Positions 5,132 to 10,761 of a stretch of 10,761 nucleotides of DNA are shown here, one piece after another (position 1 is the first letter of the stretch; each line of letters opens with the position of its first letter). Source of the DNA: Candidatus Didemnitutus sp. (lineage in GTDB: Bacteria; Verrucomicrobiota; Verrucomicrobiia; Opitutales; Opitutaceae). The notes below the pieces were generated by a model. It did not search any database. It was given only the letters and a program-made list of their open reading frames with translations, and was not told the origin of the DNA. The position numbers and the translations under genes are program-made. The stretch lies in contig JAUXOH010000147.1 of NCBI GenBank assembly GCA_030682505.1, forward strand, positions 1-10,761, read 5' to 3'.

Positions 5132-6853
5132 ATGGCTGGATTACAACTCTCCGGACTCGCCTCAGGTTTCGATTGGAAGTCGCTTGTTGACAACCTGATG
5201 TCGATTGAGCGCGCCCCGATCAACCGCTTGGAAAGAGATCAGGCGGTCAACAATTCCCGTTCCAACGCCCTCACGGATCTCGGTTCCCAGCTGACCAACC
5301 TGACCACAGCGGCCAACGCCTTGAAAGAAGGAAGCCTGTTTGCCGGTCGCAAAGCGACGTCATCGGCTGTGACCGGCGCTTGGATCGCTTCGGCCACGGC
5401 GGGAAGTCCCACGGGTTCGCACACGGTGGCGGTGTCCCAGCTGGCCACCTCCGCACGACGCCTCGGGGCCGTTGATGTCGGCCAGAGCCTGCACACCTCG
5501 AGCGATGTTTCGGGATTGACGATGGCCAACCTGCGCACGGGAACCGCGGTCAGTGCGGGCACGTTCAGCATCAACGGAACCAAGGTGACCGTGGCGCTGA
5601 CCGACTCGTTGCAAGATGTCTTTGCCGCGATCAACACCGCGTCCGGCGGCGATGTGACGGCCAGCTATAACGAGGTGACCGACAAGATTACGCTCACCAG
5701 CGGAACTTCGGCGGAAATCACGCTCGGGGCCGCCAATGATACGAGCAATTTTCTCGCCGTGATGAAGCTCGGCAACAATGCGAGCGGCAACATCACCAGC
5801 TCGGCCGCACTCGGTGCGCTCAAGACCACCGCCAAAATCGTGGATGCCGGTTTGCGCGCCGCCATTACCGCGGTGGACGGAGCCGGCGACGGAACCTTCA
5901 CGATCAACGGCGTCGCGATCAACTATAACGTCAACAATGACAGTCTTTCGGCGGTCCTCAAGCGGATCAATCAATCCGGTGCCGGCGTCACGGCGACCTA
6001 CGAAACCGGGAGCGATCGCGTGGTTCTGACGAGCAACAAGACGGGGGACACGGGTGTCTCGGTCAGCGAAAGCGCCGGCGGTTTGCTCGGCGCGATCGGA
6101 CTGACGACCGGGTCGAGCCTCGCCCGCGGGAAGAATGCGGAGTTCACCATCAACGGAGGTGCCACGCTGTCGCACACGGGCAACACTTTGGATGCTTCCG
6201 CCCATGGCATTGAGGGCCTGACGGTCACAGTGACAGCGATGGAGACGCAGACCATCAACGTGGTGGCGGATACGGCGTCGATGTTGTCGAAGGTGAAGTC
6301 CTTCGTGACGGCCTATAATTCGCTGCAGACATTCATTGACGACAAAACCAAGGTCTCGTCCGTCAACGGGAAGTTCACTTCCTCCGTGCTGAGCGACAAC
6401 CGGGAGGTGCAGTCGTGGACCCGTGAGTTGCGCTCGCTCGCGCGTTCAGCGGTCGCGGGCGTGAGTGGAACGATCGGTCGGTTGAGTGACCTCGGCATCG
6501 GCACTTCCGGCACCTCGGGTTCGCTGGTGATTGCGGACGAGGCGAAGCTCACTAGAATCCTGAGTGACAAGCCGACTGACGTGGAATCGTTTTTCCAATC
6601 CAGCACCACTGGATTTGCGGCCAAGTTTTCCAGCTTGGCGGCCCGTCTCAGCACGGCGGCAAGCGGGCAGGTGACTCGCATCGGGAAGACCAACGCCTCC
6701 ATCACCACCCAAATGGCCGATTTCGAGCGTCAGCTTTCGCAACGGCGCGATCTGCTCACCAGTACCTTCATCAAGATGGAGGAGACGCAAGCCCGGCTGC
6801 AGCAGCAGAGCTCGTCGCTCACCAATGCTTTCTTTAAGGATAAATCCAATTGA
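5132..6853 (+). CDS. fliD: Flagellar hook-associated protein 2, filament cap FliD
   Basis: Caps the growing filament and helps flagellin subunits fold and insert; secreted through the flagellar export channel. 573 residues. Seen: the FliD N-terminal domain starting LQLSGLASGFDWKSLVDNLM with the usual hydrophilic helix after it (about 5-105); two flagellin-IN-type repeats containing FSINGTKV (about 143-195) and FTINGVAI (about 254-306); a third, weaker FTING unit near 337; then the FliD C-terminal domain with MLSKVKSFVTAYNSLQTFID and a terminal coiled coil (about 520-570) rich in Gln. Start: ATG 5132, because the family begins at MAGLQLSGLASG and the predicted transcription start lies just before it; GTG 5060 would add 24 unrelated residues and precede the promoter. 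No strong Shine-Dalgarno. It diverges from flagellin 2 and is followed by its own terminator. Confidence 0.95.
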   Translation: MAGLQLSGLASGFDWKSLVDNLMSIERAPINRLERDQAVNNSRSNALTDLGSQLTNLTTAANALKEGSLFAGRKATSSAVTGAWIASATAGSPTGSHTVAVSQLATSARRLGAVDVGQSLHTSSDVSGLTMANLRTGTAVSAGTFSINGTKVTVALTDSLQDVFAAINTASGGDVTASYNEVTDKITLTSGTSAEITLGAANDTSNFLAVMKLGNNASGNITSSAALGALKTTAKIVDAGLRAAITAVDGAGDGTFTINGVAINYNVNNDSLSAVLKRINQSGAGVTATYETGSDRVVLTSNKTGDTGVSVSESAGGLLGAIGLTTGSSLARGKNAEFTINGGATLSHTGNTLDASAHGIEGLTVTVTAMETQTINVVADTASMLSKVKSFVTAYNSLQTFIDDKTKVSSVNGKFTSSVLSDNREVQSWTRELRSLARSAVAGVSGTIGRLSDLGIGTSGTSGSLVIADEAKLTRILSDKPTDVESFFQSSTTGFAAKFSSLAARLSTAASGQVTRIGKTNASITTQMADFERQLSQRRDLLTSTFIKMEETQARLQQQSSSLTNAFFKDKSN

Positions 6854-6879
6854 TCGGCGCGCAGATAAATATCGTCGTC

Positions 6880-6901
6880 GAGCGCGTTGCCGCTCATTTT
6901 T
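6880..6901 (+). terminator. Rho-independent terminator after fliD
   Basis: A 5-bp GC-rich stem (6880/6881-6884 with 6891-6895, loop CGTTGC) is followed by ATTTTT. It starts 27 bases after the fliD stop and ends about 30 bases before the lipoprotein start, so fliD is probably a single-gene transcript. Confidence 0.55.
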
Positions 6902-6931
6902 CGCCCGGGGAATAAAATTTCGGACCACTTG

Positions 6932-7627
6932 ATGCCAACCCTTGCTTCTCATTTTCAGTTTGGGCGAAAGGCCCACTTGCCCCGCAGCCTGCTCCTGCTC
7001 GTTCTCGTTGGGCTGGCGGGCTGCGCGTCGCCCGTGAGCCAAAATGATCCCGCCCATCGAGGCCCTTTCTATACCCCCCGCAATGTTTCGCGAGAAGAGG
7101 CTATGCCGGCAGGTATTCGCCGCGTGCTTCTCCTGCCAGTCAGTGTGGGCGAAGTAGCGCCCGTGGAAACAGCGAAAACACTGGATCGTGCTATGGTTGT
7201 GGCGCTTCAGAATGAGCAAAGATTCGAAGTCGTCGTTTTCACGCGGGAAGAGTGTTCCTGGGCCTTTGGGCGCGAGGAGTTTTCCTCCGTTGATGCCCTG
7301 CCACATGGTTTTTTGGAGAAATTGGCGGCCACGTACGCAGTCGATGCGGTGATATTTGTGGATCTGACTGCTTATCAGGCCTATCGACCACAAGCGATCG
7401 GTCTGAGGTCTAAATTAGCCACCGTGCGCGACGTCCGGCTTGTTTGGAGCTTTGATGAAATCATTTCCGCCACCGACCCGGCGGTAGCCAATAGTGTGCG
7501 CCGGCAATACCTGAAGAATGATCGTGGCACCCAACCGCTGGATCTCAGTCCGGCGGCGCTGCAAAGCCCGAGCCGTTTTGCCGCATTCGCGGCCCAAGCG
7601 ATGTTTCGCACCTTGCCCCCGCGCTGA
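6932..7627 (+). CDS. Predicted lipoprotein between fliD and fliS, function unknown
   Basis: 231 residues. A basic N-terminus is followed by a leucine-rich segment (about 19-28) and a lipobox LAGC with the lipid-bearing Cys at 31, so it should be an outer- or inner-membrane lipoprotein. The mature part has alternating strands and helices: RRVLLLPVSVGE, a helix, RFEVVVFTREE, then a helix and AVDAVIFVDLTAYQAY. This strand-helix pattern recalls the small alpha/beta domain of LpoB/CsgG-like or TolB N-terminal proteins, but I do not recognise the family and that is only a guess. Start ATG 6932 is chosen over TTG 6887 because it puts the signal peptide at a normal distance and lies after the terminator. 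No strong Shine-Dalgarno. Its place inside a flagellar cluster suggests a link to the basal body or envelope, unproven. Confidence 0.8.
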   Translation: MPTLASHFQFGRKAHLPRSLLLLVLVGLAGCASPVSQNDPAHRGPFYTPRNVSREEAMPAGIRRVLLLPVSVGEVAPVETAKTLDRAMVVALQNEQRFEVVVFTREECSWAFGREEFSSVDALPHGFLEKLAATYAVDAVIFVDLTAYQAYRPQAIGLRSKLATVRDVRLVWSFDEIISATDPAVANSVRRQYLKNDRGTQPLDLSPAALQSPSRFAAFAAQAMFRTLPPR

Positions 7628-7656
7628 ACGTCATCAGCTCTTTACCATTTAATCCC

Positions 7657-7683
7657 TAAAGATTTTCTTCCGGCAGACGATTA
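7657..7683 (+). promoter_or_regulatory. Sigma28 (FliA) promoter of the FlgM-like/fliS unit
   Basis: TAAAGATT (7657-7664), an 11-base spacer, then GACGATTA (7676-7683). Matches to the FliA consensus are 7 of 8 and 6 of 8, with exact spacing. It is the best of the three such sites. Predicted start near 7690, about 65 bases before the first gene of the unit. Confidence 0.67.
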
Positions 7684-7755
7684 TATCCCTAATTACCAAC
7701 GGCGTTCCCTGTAGCAATAATCAGCGGCAGACCGTTCTCTTCAAACGCTGAGAAT

Positions 7756-8037
7756 ATGATTAATTCTACGTCATCCTCCGACCGGACCGCACGAACCGAA
7801 GCCACCGCGCCTGTTACTCCCAAGCCCGCAGTTCGCGGTCCCGGTTCAGATAATTTTTCGGCCAGCCACTCTGCGGCCTTACAGGCTGCGCTCAAGGCAC
7901 ATCCGGAAATCCGACCCGAAGTGGTTGAACACGGCAAAGCCCTGGCGGCCGACCCGAGCTATCCGTCCGTCGGCATTCTTCGCCAGGTGGCCGGAGCGTT
8001 GCTGAATTCGCCCGATCCTTCGGAAGACTTGTCCTGA
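7756..8037 (+). CDS. Small FlgM-like protein (candidate anti-sigma28 factor)
   Basis: 93 residues. The first 35 or so are Ser/Thr/Pro/Ala-rich and look disordered. The C-terminal half contains two short predicted helices: IRPEVVEHGKALAADPSY and VGILRQVAGALLNS. Length (FlgM is about 97), disordered front, and the pattern I..E.VE..K.......Y....I...A..L line up by eye with the sigma28-binding half of FlgM. FlgM holds FliA inactive until exported through the completed hook. The gene is first behind a sigma28-type promoter and is followed 7 bases later by fliS. FliS has been reported to bind FlgM in some bacteria, so the pairing would make sense. Similarity is weak and no search was run; it could be another small flagellar protein. 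Confidence 0.72.
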   Translation: MINSTSSSDRTARTEATAPVTPKPAVRGPGSDNFSASHSAALQAALKAHPEIRPEVVEHGKALAADPSYPSVGILRQVAGALLNSPDPSEDLS

Positions 8038-8044
8038 GCGCCAC

Positions 8045-8470
8045 ATGGTTGCCCAAGACTACGCGCGCACCTACCGTTCGAACGCGGTCTTGACCGCGAG
8101 CCCCGGACAATTGGTGCTGATGCTTTATGATGGTGCGCTCCGCAGCCTGCTGCTCACGCGCGAGGCCTTCGCCCGACCACCCGAGGATTTTCGCCGGTTG
8201 GAGATCATCAATGCACAGTTGATCAAGGCGCAGAACATCCTCGGGGAATTGCAGGATACGCTCAACCATGAGGCGGGGGGAGAACTTTCCCGTACCATGG
8301 ATCGACTTTACGATTACTACCTCCGTCGTTTGACCGAGGCCAACATGCGCAAACAGGTGGAACCGGTGATCGAGGTCGAGCGCCTCCTCCGGGAAGTGCG
8401 CGATGGTTGGGCCGAAATGTTGCTCAAGCATTCGGGAAGTGGATCCGATGGCGCCCGCGGCGTTGCGTGA
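8045..8470 (+). CDS. fliS: Flagellin export chaperone FliS
   Basis: Cytoplasmic chaperone that binds the C-terminal helix of flagellin, prevents early polymerisation and brings it to the export gate. 141 residues, near the usual 125-140. Seen: the family N-terminus YARTYRSNAVLTASPGQLV followed by LMLYDGALRSL, then a four-helix pattern through LYDYYLRRLTEAN and VEPVIEVERLLREVRDGW. The last 12 or so residues are a Gly/Ser tail beyond the fold. It begins 7 bases after the FlgM-like gene, without an obvious Shine-Dalgarno of its own, and its stop overlaps the next start (TGATG), so the three genes are probably translationally coupled. Its clients should be the two flagellins in this window. Confidence 0.95.
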   Translation: MVAQDYARTYRSNAVLTASPGQLVLMLYDGALRSLLLTREAFARPPEDFRRLEIINAQLIKAQNILGELQDTLNHEAGGELSRTMDRLYDYYLRRLTEANMRKQVEPVIEVERLLREVRDGWAEMLLKHSGSGSDGARGVA

Positions 8471-8835
8471 TGTCCACTCCCCTCCAGACCGCCCATCGAT
8501 TACTGACTGCTCTCGAAGATCTCGTGAGTCAGGAGGCGGTGTCATTGCGTTCGCTGGAGTTGGCCGAGGCCGTGCAGATTGCTGAACGGGCGGCGCCCTT
8601 GGTCGATGAGCTTTGTGCGCTGGCTGCGATCGCGGAGGTCGGCTCCCTGCGGCCGCGGGTGGAAGAACTGGTGGTTCAGCGACGCCAGAGCGCCGTGTTG
8701 CTCGATTCGCATTTGGCCCGATTGCAGGGCGAATTGCACCGGATCGACGAAGCTCGCCGTCGGCTTTCCCGGGTCGCACCTGCCTATACTGGTGGTGCGG
8801 CGCCGAGTGAATCCAGGCTGAATACCGCGGCTTGA
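8470..8835 (+). CDS. FliT/FlgN-like small helical protein
   Basis: 121 residues, almost wholly helical, with no membrane segment. The start ATG 8470 overlaps the fliS stop by one base, a tight coupling that argues for a joint role. Seen: amphipathic heptads from about 8 to 100, including VQIAERAAPLVDEL and a C-terminal coil LDSHLARLQGELHRIDEARRRL, then a disordered Ala/Ser/Asn tail. In many bacteria fliT, which encodes the FliD chaperone, follows fliS and is also about 120 residues; the genomic place and fold class fit, but sequence signatures are too weak for a firm name. FlgN-type chaperone of FlgK/FlgL is the alternative. Confidence 0.75.
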   Translation: MSTPLQTAHRLLTALEDLVSQEAVSLRSLELAEAVQIAERAAPLVDELCALAAIAEVGSLRPRVEELVVQRRQSAVLLDSHLARLQGELHRIDEARRRLSRVAPAYTGGAAPSESRLNTAA

Positions 8836-8925
8836 GTCCGGGTTTTTCGGCCGCTGCCCTGGGCGGGCGCCGTCGACCGATGGCTGGTTGTCTCCCGCGG
8901 GCCGAGATCGAGCCGAACGGGCATG

Positions 8926-8949
8926 AAAAAGCGCCACGAAAAGCGGCGC
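8926..8949 (-). terminator. Rho-independent terminator of the unknown minus-strand gene
   Basis: On the minus strand a 7-bp stem (one G-T wobble) with loop TTTTC, formed by 8931-8937 and 8943-8949, is followed by five T (complement of A 8926-8930). It sits 30 bases after the stop of the gene at 8980-9408. Confidence 0.78.
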
Positions 8950-8979
8950 GGGAAGAGAAGAAAAGGCCGAACGAGATCG

Positions 8980-9408
8980 TCAGGCGCTCGCGGCGGCTGG
9001 GGCCTCTTCGTGAATTTCCTTTTCGATTTCGGCCAGAGCAGCGGCGGCCGGAGGACCGGCCATCCACTCCGCTCCGATCTTGCGCGCTTCGCTGGTCCAG
9101 TTGGTTTCGGATTTGGAGAACACCGCGTGAACGGGGTTATGTTCGGAACCAAACCAAGAAAGGGCGGCTTTCAGGCAGGGCGTGCCATCGGCGAGTTGGT
9201 AACTTTGCAAGAGAATCGACCCGCGGGACTGGAGGCCTTCGGTCTTGCGCACACCCAAGACGAGTCGAGCGAGACCGAGGGTGTAATTCACCGTGCGCGT
9301 GGCTTCCCAAGTACCCTCGTCGGGGTTGGGATCATCGGTAGCCAAAGCGCGTTCAATATCGGAGAGAAACGAAAGGAGTCGGGTGTGCATGGCGGTTTGG
9401 GGCGACAC
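8980..9408 (-). CDS. Conserved-looking protein of unknown function
   Basis: Up to 142 residues, not recognised. It has no signal peptide or membrane segment. The N-terminal part is helical (TRLLSFLSDIERALAT); the centre alternates short strands and helices with TLGLARLVLGVRKTEGL and LADGTPCLKAALSWFGSEHN; the tail is Ala/Glu-rich and probably disordered. Two starts are possible: GTG 9408 (AGAGG about 10 bases upstream) and ATG at 9388-9390, which would give 136 residues. A strong terminator directly downstream and a divergent regulator gene upstream make it a stand-alone, real gene. It may be a neighbour rather than a part of the flagellar set. Confidence 0.72.
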   Translation of the reverse strand: MSPQTAMHTRLLSFLSDIERALATDDPNPDEGTWEATRTVNYTLGLARLVLGVRKTEGLQSRGSILLQSYQLADGTPCLKAALSWFGSEHNPVHAVFSKSETNWTSEARKIGAEWMAGPPAAAALAEIEKEIHEEAPAAASA

Positions 9409-9448
9409 TGCGCCGTTGCCTCTTCTTCGGCGCGACGGAGTGCAACTT

Positions 9449-9475
9449 GAGCAAAAATAGTGAGAAAGTTTGCTC
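9449..9475. promoter_or_regulatory. Dyad GAGCAAA-N13-TTTGCTC, candidate operator
   Basis: A perfect 7-bp inverted repeat (9449-9455 and 9469-9475) with centres 20 bases apart, close to two helical turns, in the intergenic space between two divergent genes. It suits a dimeric DNA-binding protein. No promoter boxes were identified with confidence nearby. Confidence 0.35.
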
Positions 9476-9513
9476 GCCTTATGGGGGTTTCACCCTATCG
9501 GTGGAATCACGAT

Positions 9514-9957
9514 ATGAGTGACGCAAAATCCAACCTCACGGAAGCTGCGAAATCTCCCCTCAGCGAAGGTCTTCGCGATGCGGTTTTGTTAATCGAAGAC
9601 AACGAGATCTTGGCCAATTTGCTCACAATTCTGATGCGCGGTCTTCGGCTGCGGGTCTTTTGGGCCGCCGATGGCGCCACCGCCCGCCGGCTGTTCGGCC
9701 TCCATCAAAATGAGCTCAAACTGGTGTTAGCCGACTGCCGATTGCCGGACATGGACGGCCGCGATGTGTGCCTGAAAATGCGCTCAGTGCTGCCAGAACT
9801 GCCGGTGCTAATCATGAGTGGCAGCGTCTCGGGGCGGGGAGTGGCTCCGTTGCCGCGCAACCGGCTTGTGGAGTTTTTGTCCAAGCCTTATGCGCCGTCC
9901 GACGTGCTGGCCAGAGTTCGCAAATTGCTCAACGAGACGAACCGTGACGCCGCATGA
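9514..9957 (+). CDS. Single-domain response regulator (CheY-like receiver)
   Basis: 147 residues: a 20-residue polar leader and one receiver domain with no output domain. All key positions are present: acidic pair Glu28-Asp29, phospho-acceptor Asp74 in LVLADCRLPDMDG, switch Ser102 in VLIMSGS, and Lys124 in LSKPYAP. Such proteins act by protein contact, either on the flagellar switch like CheY or in a phosphorelay. Start ATG 9514 is chosen because GGTGGA sits 8 bases before it; ATG 9481 and GTG 9460 in the same frame lack a ribosome site. The next gene, 87 bases downstream on the same strand, is an NtrC-type regulator, so the pair may be a signalling unit. It is not clearly CheY: it lacks diagnostic neighbours such as cheA. 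Confidence 0.88.
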   Translation: MSDAKSNLTEAAKSPLSEGLRDAVLLIEDNEILANLLTILMRGLRLRVFWAADGATARRLFGLHQNELKLVLADCRLPDMDGRDVCLKMRSVLPELPVLIMSGSVSGRGVAPLPRNRLVEFLSKPYAPSDVLARVRKLLNETNRDAA

Positions 9958-10044
9958 TGTGCCGCAAGATTTGTTTGAAGGGGGCGGGGCGAACCGCTCA
10001 TCTGGAGAGCTCCCACAACCCCGCTTACCTGATCGGGCATTCTG

Positions 10045-10761
10045 ATGTCGTTTGAAAAAGTCCTCATTGTCGAAGATGAACCCGTCGTAAGAAATCTCCA
10101 GCGGGAGATTTTCAACCGCCGCAAGTTCACCGTCTCCACGGCCGAGACCTTGGCGCAGGCCGAGGCCTTGATCGGCAGGGAATCCTTCGACCTGATCATG
10201 CTCGACATCCGGCTGCCGGACGGTGACGGCCAGCATTTTCTCGAGCGCCTCGCGGCGCTGCCGGAGCGTCCGTTGGTGGTCATGGTCACCGGTTTTGGCT
10301 CGATCGAGTCAGCCGTGGCTTGCATGCGGGCCGGGGCGTTTGATTACGTGCTCAAGCCTTTCACCCCTTCGCAGATCGATATCATCATCAAGAAGGGGCA
10401 AATCTATCGCCAGTTGCTGCAGGTGAACCGCCTGTTGACTGATCAGCAAGGGGAGGACGAAGGCGCGATTGTGGGCAAAAGTCCGGTGATGGTTCGCTTG
10501 CGTCAGTTGATCGAGCGCGTGGCCCCGTCCGACGCGACCGTGCTCATCACGGGCGAAAACGGCACCGGCAAGGAGATGGTGGCGCGCGAACTCTATCGAC
10601 GGAGCCCGCGGCGCCCGCACCCGTTCATCAAGATGAACTGTGCGGCGATTTCGGAAAATTTGATCGAGAGCGAATTCTTCGGGCACGAGCGCGGCGCTTT
10701 CACCGGGGCCACCGACCGCCGCGAAGGGCGCTTCGAGTTGGCCAATCTGGGCACGCTGCTG
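10045..10761 (+). CDS. NtrC-family sigma54-dependent response regulator, 3'-truncated by the window
   Basis: The first 239 residues are seen; the frame is open to the last base. Residues 1-120 are a receiver with acidic pair Glu10-Asp11, phospho-acceptor Asp54 in LIMLDIRLPDGDG, Thr82 and Lys104. After a linker, the AAA+ domain begins with AIVGKSPVM; Walker A is GENGTGKE (170-177, Asn in place of the commoner Ser) and the loop GAFTGA at 217-222 contacts sigma54. Such proteins hydrolyse ATP to open sigma54 promoters. The rest of the AAA+ domain and the helix-turn-helix should lie beyond the window. In flagellar clusters this family includes FlgR, FleR and FlrC, which drive middle or late flagellar genes; that role is likely but not shown. 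Start ATG 10045 begins the domain directly; there is no clear Shine-Dalgarno. Confidence 0.93.
   Translation, partial: MSFEKVLIVEDEPVVRNLQREIFNRRKFTVSTAETLAQAEALIGRESFDLIMLDIRLPDGDGQHFLERLAALPERPLVVMVTGFGSIESAVACMRAGAFDYVLKPFTPSQIDIIIKKGQIYRQLLQVNRLLTDQQGEDEGAIVGKSPVMVRLRQLIERVAPSDATVLITGENGTGKEMVARELYRRSPRRPHPFIKMNCAAISENLIESEFFGHERGAFTGATDRREGRFELANLGTLL

Noticed and set aside
4810..5223. N-terminal extension of flagellin 2 in the open frame upstream of 4809
   Set aside because: The frame is open by chance in GC-rich DNA. The extension is basic and low-complexity, runs through the sigma28 promoter and into fliD on the other strand, and the internal ATG has a good Shine-Dalgarno and matches the flagellin N-terminus.
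5360..6205. Minus-strand open frame of 281 codons within fliD
   Set aside because: Shadow of fliD: composition is that of an antisense GC-rich frame and the fliD frame has full family features.
7892..9067. Minus-strand open frame of 391 codons across fliS and its neighbours
   Set aside because: Antisense to three genes, Arg/Pro-rich and without motifs; fliS is certain on the other strand.
1..10761. CRISPR arrays, tRNA or rRNA genes, insertion sequences
   Set aside because: No regularly spaced repeats, tRNA-like cloverleaf, rRNA sequence, transposase or terminal inverted repeats were recognised when reading both strands.

Overview
The window comes from a high-GC, flagellated Gram-negative bacterium. 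It holds part of a late flagellar gene cluster with a flagellin-glycosylation-type gene pair on its left side. The combination of minimal flagellins, sigma28- and sigma54-type promoter sequences, an NtrC-family activator and poorly recognisable accessory proteins would suit an Opitutae-like member of Verrucomicrobiota. That assignment is an impression from sequence style only and was not tested.

Left block (1-2711, + strand): a glycosyltransferase resembling the GT42/MAF (DUF115) group, then a CMP-sugar synthetase of the NeuA type fused to an RraA/class II pyruvate-aldolase-like domain, then the C-terminal remnant of a class I methyltransferase. An intergenic stretch (2712-3090) carries 3'-UTR hairpins and a strong terminator for the flagellins on the other strand.

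Flagellin block (3091-4809, - strand): two tandem paralogous 250-residue flagellins, about 83% identical by my hand count, with only the conserved ends and a very short centre. Their mRNA leaders share a stem-loop presenting ACGGA in its loop, followed by a GGA-containing Shine-Dalgarno sequence. This layout resembles a two-site CsrA target. Flagellin 2 has a good sigma28-type promoter. Flagellin 1 has a weaker sigma54-type candidate.

Cap and chaperone block (5076-8835, + strand): fliD behind its own sigma28-type promoter and followed by a terminator; an unrecognised lipoprotein; then a third sigma28-type promoter in front of a compact unit of a FlgM-like small protein, fliS, and a FliT/FlgN-like small helical protein that overlaps fliS by one base.

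Right block (8926-10761): an unrecognised minus-strand gene with a strong terminator, diverging from a single-domain receiver protein, then the 5' part of an NtrC-type sigma54 activator (receiver plus AAA+ with GAFTGA) that runs off the window.

Read together, filaments would be built from two small flagellins capped by FliD and chaperoned by FliS. They may be decorated with a CMP-activated nonulosonate-like sugar. Control would run through sigma28 (perhaps held by the FlgM-like protein), sigma54 and possibly CsrA.
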